In this document: positions 24,342 through 33,516 of the stretch, piece after piece | Layout of the letters: every line of letters starts with the position of its first letter | How positions within the stretch are numbered: the stretch's first letter is position 1 | NCBI GenBank assembly: GCA_963835685.1 | Contig: CAWIGI010000004.1 | Span: 1 to 64,000, forward strand | Source: DATAGF01 sp963835685 | Lineage (GTDB): Bacteria > Actinomycetota > Thermoleophilia > Miltoncostaeales > Miltoncostaeaceae | Direction of reading: 5' to 3' | Length of the DNA stretch: 64,000 bases | Made by a program: the position numbers and the translations under genes | The notes under the pieces: generated by a model | The model's input: only the letters and a program-made list of their open reading frames with translations | Told to the model about the DNA's origin: nothing | The model's database searches: none

Positions 24342-26423
24342 TTACCGGGCCAGCGGGTTGGGCCGCAGCTGCACCTTGCCCACGTACGACCGCTGGACCT
24401 CGGAGTGCAGGACCGGGTCGGTGCCGTTGTCGAACCAGAGCCCGCGGCCCTTCCAGCCCGCCTTGGGGTTGTCGATCCGCCCGTCCAGGCCTCGCGTGAA
24501 CAGGTTCTTGGGGTACGGGACCCGGATGACCGTGAACTTCTCGTTCTTCGGGTTGAAGGCGAGCAGCGAGTCCGAGCCCGTGCCGTTGACGATCACGATG
24601 TCCTTGCCCATCCCGAACGTGTTGAACTGATCGACCCACAGGTAGTACAGGAAGTCGGCGCTCGTCTCGTTCTCCGAGCCCGGGCCCGTGTCGATCGTCG
24701 GGCCGGGGACGCGGTAGAGGGTCCAGCCCTCGGGGCACTGATCCCCGGTGCCCCAGGTGCGGGCGCACTTGGAGCGGTCGAACTTGGCCAGGTGGCCGCT
24801 GCCGCCCAGGCCGGTCCAGATGATGCCCTTGGTGTCGACGTTGACCCCGCGCGGGCCGAAGCCAGGCGCCGGCGGCGCGTAGACCTCGTGCATGTCCCTG
24901 TCGGGGTCGTAGCGCAGGATGGAGCCGGCACCGCCGCTCAGCCGCCCGGTCCAGATGCTGCCGTCGCTCGGGTGGGGAATGATCCCGTAGTTGAAGCCCG
25001 GGCTGGGGGTGTCCTTGACGCCGTCGCCGTCGCTGTCAACCTCCATCAGCGACCACCCCTGAGCGTCGCCCTCGGTCTCACGGGGCCGCGCCGGGTCGAA
25101 CTTGGCCGGGTCGAACCAGCCGAGCACGCGGGTGTCGCCGCTCAGCCACAGCACGCCCTCCTCGTCGAACTGGAGGTGGTGGGTGCCGTAGCAGGTGTTG
25201 ATGAGCACGAACTCGTCCGTCTCGGTGTCGTAGTAGCCGATCTGACGATGGCCGGCAGTGGGCAGCGTCGCCGGCGAGCGGTGCTCGGCGTCGGGCCCGG
25301 GCGGGGTCGTGCAGAACGCCGGGGGCGGGTTGTTGGGCCGGATCTGGGTGGTCATCCAGACCTTGCCCGTCTCGTCGAGCATCGGGTTGTGGGGGTTGGC
25401 CGGGTTCTGGTAGGCGCCCAGGTGCTCGGTCATGCCGCCCGGGGCGGGATCGCCGAGCGACTGGAAGCCGAAGGGCTGCTGGCCCCACGGCGTGCTGAAG
25501 CCGTCAAGCGTCGGCACCTTCAGCTCGTCGGCCTCGTGGGTGACGGGGTTGACGCTCAGCAGGCGGTCGTTGCCGAGGTTGACGCCCCAGATCTTGCCGT
25601 TGGGGTAGAGCCTCGGGTTGCGCTTGTCGGTGGCGATCTCGTCGTGGGCGTAGGTGTAGAGGTCACCCCACTCCCACTGGGTGACGACCAGGTTGCGCTC
25701 CTTGCCCTTGGGCCGCGGCGGCGCCTCGGGGACCTGGCCGGCGGCGATGCGCCCGCCCCAGTCGGCCAGCGCGTCCAGCACCTCGTCGCGACCGAGGCCG
25801 ATCGCCGTCCCGTCCATGAAGCCCGCCTTCTTGAGGCCCGCGTCGAGGCGCGCCCGGTCGCCGCGCATGCCGCGCGCGCTGGCCGAGCCCATCTGGTGGC
25901 AGAGCTCGCAGCCGAGCTTGAAGTCGCCCATCCAGGCGTGCTGGTTGCGCCCGCCGGGCAGGGACTCGGTGTCGGCCGGCGGCTTGAACAGCGACAGCCA
26001 GTAGTTGGCCGGGTAGTGGGCCGCCCGCTCCTGCGGGGTGCTTCCGACGTCGGCCTCGATTTCGATCTTGGCCTTCTTCCCCTTGCCCTCGACCGTGGCC
26101 GGGACCTTGTCGGAGTCGTTGAGGCCGTAGCCGCGCACCCAGACCTGGTAGTCGGCCTCGGGCAGCTCGGGGACAACGAAGCGGCCCTTGCCGTCGGTGA
26201 CGACGATCTTGCGGTAGGGGGTCGGCAGGTCGCCGGTCTCGGCGATCACCCAGACCCCGGCCTCGGCACGGTTCTTGCCAGAGGTCACCTTGCCCTGGAT
26301 GAAGCCGGTATCGGGCTTCTTGGGCTTCTTGTCCCCTCCAATCCCGAGGGTCGCACCGAACGCCATCAAGGCGATCACCGTGGCGGCGACGACGACGATC
26401 GACAGGGTCCGTTTCGCACGCAT
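24342..26423 (-). CDS. Exported CXXCH cytochrome/beta-propeller protein, paralogue 2
   Basis: 693 aa with the same order as paralogue 1: signal peptide, carboxypeptidase-regulatory-like domain (about 40-115), CELCH at 172-176, then propeller. The first 100 residues are nearly identical to paralogue 1 and the rest is closely similar; a longer loop rich in Pro precedes HRQIGYYDTETDEFVLI. The ATG at 26423 has the conserved GGAGGTCCCGG upstream. It ends at its own hairpin and faces the quinoprotein remnant. Palindromic boxes lie between it and the divergent lysR gene. Confidence 0.85.
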   Translation of the reverse strand: MRAKRTLSIVVVAATVIALMAFGATLGIGGDKKPKKPDTGFIQGKVTSGKNRAEAGVWVIAETGDLPTPYRKIVVTDGKGRFVVPELPEADYQVWVRGYGLNDSDKVPATVEGKGKKAKIEIEADVGSTPQERAAHYPANYWLSLFKPPADTESLPGGRNQHAWMGDFKLGCELCHQMGSASARGMRGDRARLDAGLKKAGFMDGTAIGLGRDEVLDALADWGGRIAAGQVPEAPPRPKGKERNLVVTQWEWGDLYTYAHDEIATDKRNPRLYPNGKIWGVNLGNDRLLSVNPVTHEADELKVPTLDGFSTPWGQQPFGFQSLGDPAPGGMTEHLGAYQNPANPHNPMLDETGKVWMTTQIRPNNPPPAFCTTPPGPDAEHRSPATLPTAGHRQIGYYDTETDEFVLINTCYGTHHLQFDEEGVLWLSGDTRVLGWFDPAKFDPARPRETEGDAQGWSLMEVDSDGDGVKDTPSPGFNYGIIPHPSDGSIWTGRLSGGAGSILRYDPDRDMHEVYAPPAPGFGPRGVNVDTKGIIWTGLGGSGHLAKFDRSKCARTWGTGDQCPEGWTLYRVPGPTIDTGPGSENETSADFLYYLWVDQFNTFGMGKDIVIVNGTGSDSLLAFNPKNEKFTVIRVPYPKNLFTRGLDGRIDNPKAGWKGRGLWFDNGTDPVLHSEVQRSYVGKVQLRPNPLAR

Positions 26424-26495
26424 CCGGGACCTCCGCAGCCGGGGTGGCAGGGATCCTACGTCACGAGCCGGCGGCCGTCAGGGCGCGTGCGGATT

Positions 26496-26536
26496 GATCG
26501 GGTTGACCGATCGAAGCGTCCCAGTCGATCGGTTGG
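26496..26536. promoter_or_regulatory. Palindromic boxes between propeller-cytochrome 2 and lysR
   Basis: GATCGGGTTGACCGATC (26496-26512) and CCAGTCGATCGGTTGG (26521-26536) repeat the two boxes found upstream of paralogue 1 with small changes and the same order. They lie in the 235-bp gap between the cytochrome gene and a divergent lysR gene, so LysR is a natural candidate ligand. Confidence 0.5.
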
Positions 26537-26657
26537 ACGGCCGCCGGGCCAACTGTTCGGGTTTCGCAAGAGCCCCGACACGGCCGCCGGGCCATCTGTT
26601 TGGATACCGGTCCTGTCCCCCGGACCGGGCAGGACGCGTTTGGAGAGGCGCGAGCGG

Positions 26658-27650
26658 ATGAGCATCGATGCGGCGGCGGTCGCCGAGGGCTCGAGGGCCC
26701 CGCCAACCGCGCACGAGTTGTGCGCCTTCCTGCGGCTGGCGGAGGATCCCCACTTCGGCCGCACCGCAAGACGCCTCGGCATCGCGCAGTCATCGCTCTC
26801 GGAGACCATCCGTCGCCTCGAGGCCAAGCTGGAGGTGGTGCTCTTCCAGCGCAGCTCGCGCCGCGTCGCGCTCACCGCGGCCGGCGCCGAGCTGCTCGGC
26901 CCGGCCCGGGCGGCGCTCGAGGCACTGTCGGCCGTCTGCGCCGGCGCCCCGGCCCCGCTCCCGGCCCAGGCCGAGCTCCGGGTCGGGATCGAGGGGCACG
27001 GCTTCGCGGAGCTCAACCGCCCGATCTTCGCGCGCTGGCGCGTCCGCCGGCCGGAGTTGGGGCTGGTCCCGACGGAGTGCCCCGAACGGCCGGAGGCGTT
27101 TTTCGAGGGGCGGTTCGACATGGCGCTGATGCGGACCCCGCTCAACGACGAGCGCCTCGCGGTCCGCCCGGTCGCGACCGAGCGCCTCGGCGTGATCGTG
27201 CCGGTGGCGCACCCCGCGGCCGGGGAGGAGGGCGGCTCGGTGCTCGACTTCCTCGACGAGCCCTTCCTCGGGATCGGGCCGAGCGGCTCCTCGATGCGGG
27301 ACTACTGGCTCGGACGCGAGCTGCGCGGCGGGGAGCCGGCCCGCATCGGCGGCGAGGCCAGTACGATGGCCGACGAGCTCTCCGGCATCGCTCACCTGGG
27401 CCTGCTCACCCTGGGGTGTCCGTCCTACGTGCGCGCCTGCCCGGTGGCGGGCATCGCCTTCGCCGGCGTCACGGATGTCGCACCCAACACGCTCTCGGTG
27501 GTTACTCGGGCCGGCGACGAGCGTCCGCTCATCGCCGAGCTGCTCGACCTCGTCCGGGAAGTGGTGTCGGAGAGCGCCGGCCTCGCACCCGGCATCACCC
27601 CGCTCAGCGATGGAGAGGGGGACGAGACTCGCCCCGCGCTGCCGATCTGA
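26658..27650 (+). CDS. LysR-family regulator 1
   Basis: 330 aa. The N-terminal winged HTH reads AHELCAFLRLAEDPHFGRTA, RRLGIAQSSLSETIRRLEAK, the standard LysR pattern. The effector domain starts near residue 110 (ELRVGIEGHGFAELNRPIFA). GGAGAGGCGCG precedes ATG 26658 and a similar leader precedes lysR 3. It is divergent from propeller-cytochrome 2 and upstream of ccmG, so it probably controls one or both. The effector is unknown. Confidence 0.9.
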   Translation: MSIDAAAVAEGSRAPPTAHELCAFLRLAEDPHFGRTARRLGIAQSSLSETIRRLEAKLEVVLFQRSSRRVALTAAGAELLGPARAALEALSAVCAGAPAPLPAQAELRVGIEGHGFAELNRPIFARWRVRRPELGLVPTECPERPEAFFEGRFDMALMRTPLNDERLAVRPVATERLGVIVPVAHPAAGEEGGSVLDFLDEPFLGIGPSGSSMRDYWLGRELRGGEPARIGGEASTMADELSGIAHLGLLTLGCPSYVRACPVAGIAFAGVTDVAPNTLSVVTRAGDERPLIAELLDLVREVVSESAGLAPGITPLSDGEGDETRPALPI

Positions 27651-27712
27651 CCTGACACTCAGCAGGTTTCGCCACCATTTCGGGCGCACGACCACGTCGC
27701 TACGCTGACCGC

Positions 27713-28286
27713 ATGGAATGGGATCGCCGGCGCACCATCGCGGCGATCGTGGGCGGCGTCATCGTCGCCGGCGTGATCGTGCTGCTCGTGCTCGGCCTCG
27801 CCAACCGCGACGTCGGCACCTCGATCCAGGACGCCCTCGAGGAGGGCGAGCGCCCCGAGGCGCCCGCCTTCAGCGCGCCCGTGCTGCTCGCGGCCGACGG
27901 CATCGGCCCGGCCGGGGCGGAGGTCTCGCTCGCCGACCTGGCCGGCCGGATCGTCGTGCTCAACTTCTGGGCCTCCTGGTGCGAGCCCTGCGAGGCCGAG
28001 GCGCCGATCCTCAACCAGGTCGCCCAGCGCTATCGCGCCTCCGGGGAGGCGCTGGTGCTGGGCCTCGACGTCCAGGACCTCAGCGAGGAGGCCCTCACGT
28101 TCGCGGCGCGAGTTCGGGATCGCCTACCCGTCGCTGCGCGAGGCCGGCGACGAGGCCTACCGCGACTACGAGCTCACGGGGCTCCCGGAGACCTTCGTGA
28201 TCGACCCGGAGGGGCGCATCGCCCTCAAGGTGGTGGGCGAGCTGTCCGACCCGGCCCAGCTCACGACCGCGATCGACCAGCTGTGA
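27713..28286 (+). CDS. ccmG: Thiol-disulfide protein CcmG/DsbE (TlpA-like), frameshifted
   Basis: An N-terminal membrane anchor (about 9-29: AAIVGGVIVAGVIVLLVLGL) is followed by a thioredoxin fold with LNFWASWCEPCEAEAPIL, where WCEPC is the redox centre. The frame is lost near 28105 and continues as FGIAYPSLREAGDEAYRDYE and LPETFVIDPEGRIALKVVG. CcmG reduces apocytochrome cysteines before heme ligation. It starts the run ccmG-ccmH-ccmI-ccmC-ccmD-hemQ. Its stop overlaps the likely start of ccmH. A single base shift in a conserved gene points to a sequence error. Confidence 0.87.
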
Positions 28287-28729
28287 GGGCGGGCGGCGCT
28301 CATCCTCGCCCTGCTGCGTCCTGGCGGGCCTGCCGGGCGCCGCGGGGGCGCTCACGGTGAGCGAGGTGGCGCGCGAGGTGCGCTGCCCGACCTGCAACAC
28401 GCCGCTGGACGTCTCCAGCTCGCCGGCCGCGGCGGACATGAAGCGCTACATCGCCGAGCGCATCGACGCCGGCTGGGAGAAGCAGCGGATCATCGACGGG
28501 CTGGTCGCGGAGTTCGGCCAGGGCGTGCTCGCCACGCCGCCCAAGTCCGGGTTCGACCTGATCGCCTGGATCGTCCCCGGGCTCGCGGTGCTCGCGGGCA
28601 TCGTGGGGATCGGGCTGCTGGCCTGGACCTGGTCCCGGCGCGAGGCCGGCGGCCGCGGGGCCCGACGCCCCGCCCCCGACGCCCGAGGAGGCGCGCCGGC
28701 TCGAGGACGAGCTGCGCCGGCTGCGATGA
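28283..28729 (+). CDS. ccmH: Cytochrome c maturation protein CcmH, frameshifted
   Basis: The mature part reads SEVAREVRCPTCNTPLDVSS with the CcmH signature RCXXC, then the three-helix domain (MKRYIAERIDAGWEKQRIID, GLVAEFGQGVLATPP) and one transmembrane segment (LIAWIVPGLAVLAGIVGIGL). The predicted signal peptide (28283-28350) and the tail after about 28650 (TPEEARRLEDELRRLR) need frame changes. CcmH presents reduced apocytochrome to the CcmF ligation complex. GTG 28283 overlaps the ccmG stop. Confidence 0.85.
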
Positions 28730-28881
28730 GCGGCACGGCGGCGGGGCGGGGTACGTCCGGACCAGATCGATCGCCGCCGCCGATGGTTGGGCCGGAGCCG
28801 CCGCTCCGGCTTGGACCGCGGCCGGCATCCGGCTAGCGTCGGTGCCCGAGGTGCGCCTCCGCCCAGAGACCCGCCCTCCAT

Positions 28882-29590
28882 GTGTCGCCGCGCCGCCTGG
28901 CCGTCGCCGTCGGTGCCTGGGCCGTGGTGACCCTCGGGGCGATCCTCCTCGCAATGGCCCTCGACTCGCCGGTGGATGCCGGCGCCCGGGACGAGGCGCA
29001 ACCCGTTGCCCCTGGAGGCGCTCGCCGAGGCCCCGCGGGCCGCCCCCGAGGCCCCGGGGGCCGGGGCCGAGGGCGGGGAACCGGGCCTCTCGCCGGCCAC
29101 CCTCCCGCCGCTCGCCCTCGTCACCGAGCGACCCGCTCCGGCCGACATCGAGGGCCTCCCGCCCGACGAGCAGGTGCAGCGCCTGACGGCCCGCGCAGAA
29201 GGCGCGGCGGACCCCACCGCGTGGGTCGATCTCGGCGTGCTGCAGCAACAGCTCGGCGCCCTGGACGGTGCGGCCGCTGCCTATCGCGCGGCGTTGGACA
29301 TCGAGCCGGGCCACCTGCCCGCGCTCGTCGGCCTCGCGATGTCGCAGGGGGCCGGGGACGCCGGCCTCGCGGCTGCCGCCGAGGAGCTCGGGCGCCTCGC
29401 GGCGGCCCACCCCGACAGCGCGCTCGTGGCCATGAACCAGGGCTGGATCGAGCTCTACCGGGGCCGGCCGGAGGCCATGCGCGCGGCCCTCGAGCGGGCG
29501 GTCGCCCTTGGGGGCGACAGCCGGCTCGGCCGGATCGCGCGCGCCCTGGTGGATGCGCTCGACCAGGGGGCGCTCGGCGCGCGGCCGTAG
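28882..29590 (+). CDS. TPR protein of the cytochrome c maturation operon (CcmI/CcmH C-terminal-like), frameshifted
   Basis: One transmembrane segment (about 5-25: LAVAVGAWAVVTLGAILLAM), a Pro/Ala-rich linker and then tetratricopeptide repeats (AWVDLGVLQQQLGALDGAAA, AYRAALDIEPGHLPALVGLA, then PDSALVAMNQGWIELYRGRP). The frame changes near 29000. The place after ccmH and the form match CcmI, which binds the apocytochrome tail. GTG 28882 is the likely start. A gap of about 150 bp separates it from ccmH. Confidence 0.75.
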
Positions 29591-29606
29591 CGAAGGAGGC
29601 GGATCC

Positions 29607-29621
29607 ATCGGCTGGGCCGAT
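29607..29621. promoter_or_regulatory. Palindrome upstream of ccmC
   Basis: ATCGGC-TGG-GCCGAT, a perfect inverted repeat, 39 bp before the ccmC ATG. It continues CGTTC exactly like the box upstream of propeller-cytochrome 3 (40729-40747). This links the maturation genes and the cytochrome genes to one candidate regulator. Confidence 0.5.
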
Positions 29622-29660
29622 CGTTCAAGGGCACCTACGCGACGTACGATCACGTCTTCG

Positions 29661-30358
29661 ATGACTGACGCGCGTCCCGGCCGGCGGCTCGCGGTCACGG
29701 GAGCGGTGACGGCGGCCCTCACCGCGCTCGCCGTCTACGGGGTCTTCTTCGTCGCCCCCGAGGACGCCGACCAGGGGATCATCCAGAAGATCTTCTACTT
29801 CCACGTCGCCATCGCGATCGGCTCGCTGCTGGCCTTCGCCCTCGCCTGCCTCTACGGCATCGCCTACCTGCGCTCGCGCGAAGGAGGCGCCACGACGAGG
29901 TCTCCTCGACGGCGGTCGGCATCGGCATCGGCTTCTCGGTGCTGGTCGTGATCACCGGCTCGATCTGGGCCAAGGCCTCCTGGGGCACCTGGTGGGTCTG
30001 GACCGACCCGCGCCTGGTCACCTTCCTGGTGGTGCTGCTGCTGTACGCGGCCTACTTCGTGCTGAGCTCCTCGGCCGAGGGCGAGCGGCGCGCGCGCTAC
30101 TGCGCGATCTACTCGATCGCGGCCTTCGCCTCGGTGCCGCTGTCCTTCTACTCGGTGCGGGTGGCGCGCTCGTTCGTCCACCCGGTGGTGTTCACCCAGA
30201 GCGGCGCCAACATGCCCAACTCGATGCTGGTCTGGTTCGCGCTCAGCCAGCTGGCCGTGATCGGCGTCTTCCTCACGATCATGCAGGTGGAGCTGGCCCA
30301 GCGGCGCGCCGACCGGGCGCTTAGGGCCATCAAGATGCGCCTCGAGGCGGCCGCGTGA
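29661..30358 (+). CDS. ccmC: Heme exporter subunit CcmC, frameshifted
   Basis: About 232 aa with six membrane segments. The tryptophan-rich WWD motif is visible as SWGTWWVWTDPRLVTFLVV; flanking histidines are in KIFYFHVAIAIGS and FVHPVVFTQSGA. CcmC hands heme to CcmE. The frame shifts near 29885 between LRSRE and HDEVSSTAVGIGIGFSVLV. The ABC partners CcmA and CcmB are not in this window. The stop overlaps the ccmD start as GTGA. Confidence 0.9.
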
Positions 30359-30531
30359 GCACCGGCGCCCAGTACGTGGTCGCGGCCTACGGCGTGGTGC
30401 TGTTCGGGCTGCTGCTCTACGTCGTCGTGCTCGGCCTGCGCACCGCCCGCCTGGCCCGCGAGGCCGAGCTGCTTTCCCGCCTGGCCGAGGCTGAGCAACG
30501 CCAAAGCCCCGAGCCGGCGGCCACCCCATGA
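30355..30531 (+). CDS. ccmD: Small membrane protein CcmD
   Basis: 58 aa from GTG 30355. One transmembrane segment (VVAAYGVVLFGLLLYVVVLG) is followed by a charged helix (RTARLAREAELLSRLAEAEQ), the classic CcmD form. CcmD joins CcmC in handling holo-CcmE. It overlaps ccmC by four bases and the next gene by four bases (ATGA). A second copy is at 38234. Confidence 0.85.
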   Translation: MSTGAQYVVAAYGVVLFGLLLYVVVLGLRTARLAREAELLSRLAEAEQRQSPEPAATP

Positions 30532-31346
30532 GCGGCAGCCGCGTCGCCCCGGGCAGGGCCCCACGGCGTCACTTGAGCGAGGTCCGTCCCTCGGAGGGCT
30601 GGGGGGTGATCCACCTCATGCTCCGCGCGCGCCGGGGGGCGCCGGGCGCCCAGGCGGTGCGCGAGGCAATCGAGGCCTTTACGGCGGTCGAGCCGCAGCA
30701 GGTCATCGTCTTCTCGGTCCTCGGCGGGCGCGCCGATCTCGGGCTCATGGCCCTCGGGCCGGACCTCGACGCCCTCGACCGCTTCTCCAAGGCGGTGCTC
30801 GCCGGCCCAGTCGAGGCGGTCGCCTCGTTCTTCTCGCTCACCGAGTCGAGCGAGTACACCCCGCTCGAGGAGGACGAGCGCGCCCGCCTGGCGGCCGAGG
30901 GGGCCGGCGACGTCGAGGCCCGACTCGACGAGTGGCGGGCCCGCATGGAGTCCTATCTCGACGCGCGCCTGCACCCCCGGCTCCCCCGCCGGGCCCTCAT
31001 CGCCTTCTATCCGATGTCGAAGTCGCGCACCCCCGGCGCCAACTGGTACGAGCTGCCGTTCGAGGAGCGCAAGGGCCTCATGGGCGGCCACGCCCGCGTC
31101 GGGCGCCGCTATGCCGGACGCGTGCTCCAGCTCATCACCGGCGCCAGTGGCCTCGACGACTGGGAGTGGGGCGTCACCCTGCTCGCGGACGACTCCGTGG
31201 CGATCAAGGAGATCGTCTACGAGATGCGCTTCGACGTCGTCAGCGCCCGCTACGGGAACTTCGGTCCCTTCTGGGTCGGCCTGGTGATGGATCCGACCGA
31301 GGCCCTGACGCGGGCGGGCCTCTCGGACGGAGAGCAGAGCGGCTAG
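30528..31346 (+). CDS. hemQ: Coproheme decarboxylase HemQ (ChdC)
   Basis: 272 aa, chlorite-dismutase fold. The catalytic YPMSK (Tyr161, Lys165), NWYELPFEERKGLMGGHARV with the proximal histidine at 188, and LDDWEWGVTLLADD are all present. It turns coproheme into heme b with hydrogen peroxide, the last step of the Gram-positive (coproporphyrin) route. It is translationally coupled to ccmD and convergent with hemH and hemE, which supply its substrate. Confidence 0.95.
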   Translation: MSGSRVAPGRAPRRHLSEVRPSEGWGVIHLMLRARRGAPGAQAVREAIEAFTAVEPQQVIVFSVLGGRADLGLMALGPDLDALDRFSKAVLAGPVEAVASFFSLTESSEYTPLEEDERARLAAEGAGDVEARLDEWRARMESYLDARLHPRLPRRALIAFYPMSKSRTPGANWYELPFEERKGLMGGHARVGRRYAGRVLQLITGASGLDDWEWGVTLLADDSVAIKEIVYEMRFDVVSARYGNFGPFWVGLVMDPTEALTRAGLSDGEQSG

Positions 31347-31359
31347 TCGTACACCTGGG

Positions 31360-32322
31360 TCACGTGGTGGGCCACGCCCCCTCCGATGCTGGAATCCGGT
31401 TCCGCCCCTCGAGGTGCTGCCTGACCACATCGGCGAGGGCACTGACGAACGCAGGATCGGCGTTCATGGACGCGGTGCGCACCAGCCGGATGCCGGCGCG
31501 CTCGGCCGCCTCCCGGGCCTCGATGTCCACGTCGTACAGGATCTCCAGGTGGTCGGACACGAACCCGCACGGGACGACCACCACGGCAGGCCGTCCCTTC
31601 TCGGCGGCATCCGCGATGATCTCGTCGAGCGAGGGCCCCAGCCACGGCTCCGCAGTCCGTCCGGCGCTCTGCCATCCGACGGTCCACCGCTCCAGGCCGA
31701 GCCGGGAGGCCACCTCCGCGCCCGTTTCCCGCAGCTGCTCGGGGTACGGGTCATCCTCCTCAGCGATCCGCGCTGGGAGGCTGTGGGCGGTGAACACCAC
31801 CAGCGCGTCCTGACGCTCCTCCTCGGTCAGTCGAGCGAGGGCCATGCTCACCCGGTCCATGAGCACTGCCAGGAATGCCGGGTGGAGGTGCCAGGACTCC
31901 ACGAAGTCGAGCTCGACGGCCTCCGGACGGGCCGCGCGGGCTCGCTCGATGTAGCCCCCGATCGACATCCGCGAGTAGTGCGGCGCCAGGGCCAGGCCCA
32001 GGGCGAACCGGAGGCCGTCGTCCGCCACGCGCCGGACCGCGTCGGCCACGAACGGCGGCGAGTGCTTGGCGCCGACGTACACGCGGAACCGAGGACCCGG
32101 GCGGGCATTGAGCTCGACCTCCAGGGCCCTGGCCTGCTCGCGGGTGATGTGGGCCAGCGGGAAGGTGTTCCCGATGGCCGCGTAGCGCTCCTGGAGGTCC
32201 CGCAGGCTCTCCGGGCTGGGGGGCCGCCCGCCGCGGATGTCCGTGTAGTACCGCTCCACGTCGTCCTGACCCGATGGCGTGCCGTAGTACATGAGGAGGA
32301 CGCCGATCTCCTCGCGCCTCAT
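31360..32322 (-). CDS. hemH: Coproporphyrin ferrochelatase HemH (CpfC)
   Basis: 320 aa. It begins MRREEIGVLLMYYGTPSGQD and has the ferrochelatase features GAKHSPPFVADAVRRVADDG, VVFTAHSLPARI and VVVPCGFVSDHLEILYDVDI with a glutamate in the metal path. In a HemQ organism the substrate is coproporphyrin III. The ATG overlaps the hemE stop by four bases, so hemE-hemH are coupled. Confidence 0.94.
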   Translation of the reverse strand: MRREEIGVLLMYYGTPSGQDDVERYYTDIRGGRPPSPESLRDLQERYAAIGNTFPLAHITREQARALEVELNARPGPRFRVYVGAKHSPPFVADAVRRVADDGLRFALGLALAPHYSRMSIGGYIERARAARPEAVELDFVESWHLHPAFLAVLMDRVSMALARLTEEERQDALVVFTAHSLPARIAEEDDPYPEQLRETGAEVASRLGLERWTVGWQSAGRTAEPWLGPSLDEIIADAAEKGRPAVVVVPCGFVSDHLEILYDVDIEAREAAERAGIRLVRTASMNADPAFVSALADVVRQHLEGRNRIPASEGAWPTT

Positions 32323-33368
32323 CGGGCGGTCTCCCGATGCACCAGCTCGACCAGGCGCTCCAGATTCCCCGGCGGGGTCTCCGGAAGGACGCCGTGGCCC
32401 AGGTTGAAGACGTGGCCCCGGCGCCCGGCGGCCCGGCGCAGCACATCGTGAGCCTTGCGATCCACGACCTCCCACGGCCCCACGCACGCCGCGGGGTCCA
32501 GGTTGCCCTGGACCGCCGTGCCTGGCCCGATCCGCTCCCAGGCGACGTCGAGCGGCACCCGCCAGTCGACGCCGACCACGTCGGCTCCCGCCCGGCCCAT
32601 CAGCCGCAGAAGCTCCCCCGTGCCCGTCCCGAAGTGGATGGTGGGCACGCCGCGGATCTCCTCCAGGATGCGCCGGCTCCACGGAAGGACGTGGCGCTCG
32701 TAGTCGTCGGGGTCCAGCGCGCCCGCCCACGAGTCGAAGAGCTGGACGGCCTGCACCCCCGCCTCCACCTGGGCCCGGAGGTAGCTCAGCATGAGCTCGG
32801 TGAGGCCGTCCATGAGGCCCCCCCAGGTGGCGGGCTCGCCGTGCATCAGGGCCTTGGTGCGGACGTGGGCGCGGCTCGGGCCTCCCTCGATGAGGTACGA
32901 CGCCACCGTGAACGGAGCCCCGGCGAATCCGATCAGCGGGACCTCCAGCTCCTTGCGCAGGATGCCGATGGTCTCGAGGGTGAACGGGATGTCCTCGGCG
33001 GCCTCCAGGGGTCGGAGCCTGCCCACATCCGCCTCGCTCCGAAACGGCTCTGCGATGGTGGGCCCCTCGTTTCGCACGATGCGGACGTCGATCCCGATGG
33101 CGGCCACCGGGACCATGATGTCGGAGAAGAGGATGGCGGCGTCCACGCCGAGGCGCCGGACCGGCTGGAGTGCCGCCTCGGCGGCGGCCTCGGGGTCCCG
33201 GGTGAGCGTGAGCACGTCCAGGTCCCCCCGCAGTTCGCGGTACTCGGGCAGGAAGCGGCCGGCTTGGCGCATGAACCACACCGGGGTCCGATCGACGGGC
33301 TCCCCGCGGCACGCCCGGAGGAACCGGTCACGCACGGCCGTGCCGCCCATCGGCGGTGGCCAACGCAC
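32319..33368 (-). CDS. hemE: Uroporphyrinogen decarboxylase HemE
   Basis: 349 aa. The signature FMRQAGRFLPEYRELR, the catalytic aspartate region ILFSDIMVPVAAIG and GFAGAPFTVASYLIEGG are clear. It decarboxylates uroporphyrinogen III to coproporphyrinogen III. The start at 33368 overlaps the small CcmF-tail-like gene; an internal ATG at 33350 (MGGTAVRDRF) is also plausible. No hemY/hemG gene is in view. Confidence 0.95.
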   Translation of the reverse strand: MRWPPPMGGTAVRDRFLRACRGEPVDRTPVWFMRQAGRFLPEYRELRGDLDVLTLTRDPEAAAEAALQPVRRLGVDAAILFSDIMVPVAAIGIDVRIVRNEGPTIAEPFRSEADVGRLRPLEAAEDIPFTLETIGILRKELEVPLIGFAGAPFTVASYLIEGGPSRAHVRTKALMHGEPATWGGLMDGLTELMLSYLRAQVEAGVQAVQLFDSWAGALDPDDYERHVLPWSRRILEEIRGVPTIHFGTGTGELLRLMGRAGADVVGVDWRVPLDVAWERIGPGTAVQGNLDPAACVGPWEVVDRKAHDVLRRAAGRRGHVFNLGHGVLPETPPGNLERLVELVHRETAR

Positions 33369-33516
33369 GAGTGTGGGTGGGCCACGTGTCGCTGTCCCCG
33401 GCGGGCCGCCGTGCGCGGAGCATGCCAGCGGCCCGCGGCAGGGGCGCCGTCGCCACCAGGGCGCCCAGGGCGATGATCAGGCCCGCCACCCAGAGCCACA
33501 GCACCAGCGGGTTCAC
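33328..33516 (-). CDS. Small CcmF-C-terminus-like membrane peptide or ccmF 3' remnant
   Basis: 62 codons from GTG 33516, which overlaps the ccdA stop (GTGA). Residues 1-26 (VNPLVLWLWVAGLIIALGAL) match the last membrane segment of CcmF encoded at 34600-34690, with close DNA similarity too; the tail differs and is hydrophilic. Either a duplicated ccmF end left after rearrangement or a coupled one-helix protein. Its end lies inside hemE. Confidence 0.5.
   Translation of the reverse strand: MNPLVLWLWVAGLIIALGALVATAPLPRAAGMLRARRPAGDSDTWPTHTRALATADGRHGRA

Noticed and set aside
21428..26423. Propeller proteins as virginiamycin B lyase resistance genes
   Set aside because: The propeller resembles Vgb, but the signal peptide, N-terminal domain, CXXCH heme motif and cytochrome context do not fit a cytosolic antibiotic lyase.
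28000..30000. Programmed frameshifting in the ccm genes
   Set aside because: The shifts lie at different kinds of sequence, none with a clear slippery heptamer plus structure, and similar breaks occur in unrelated genes across the window. Sequence error is simpler.
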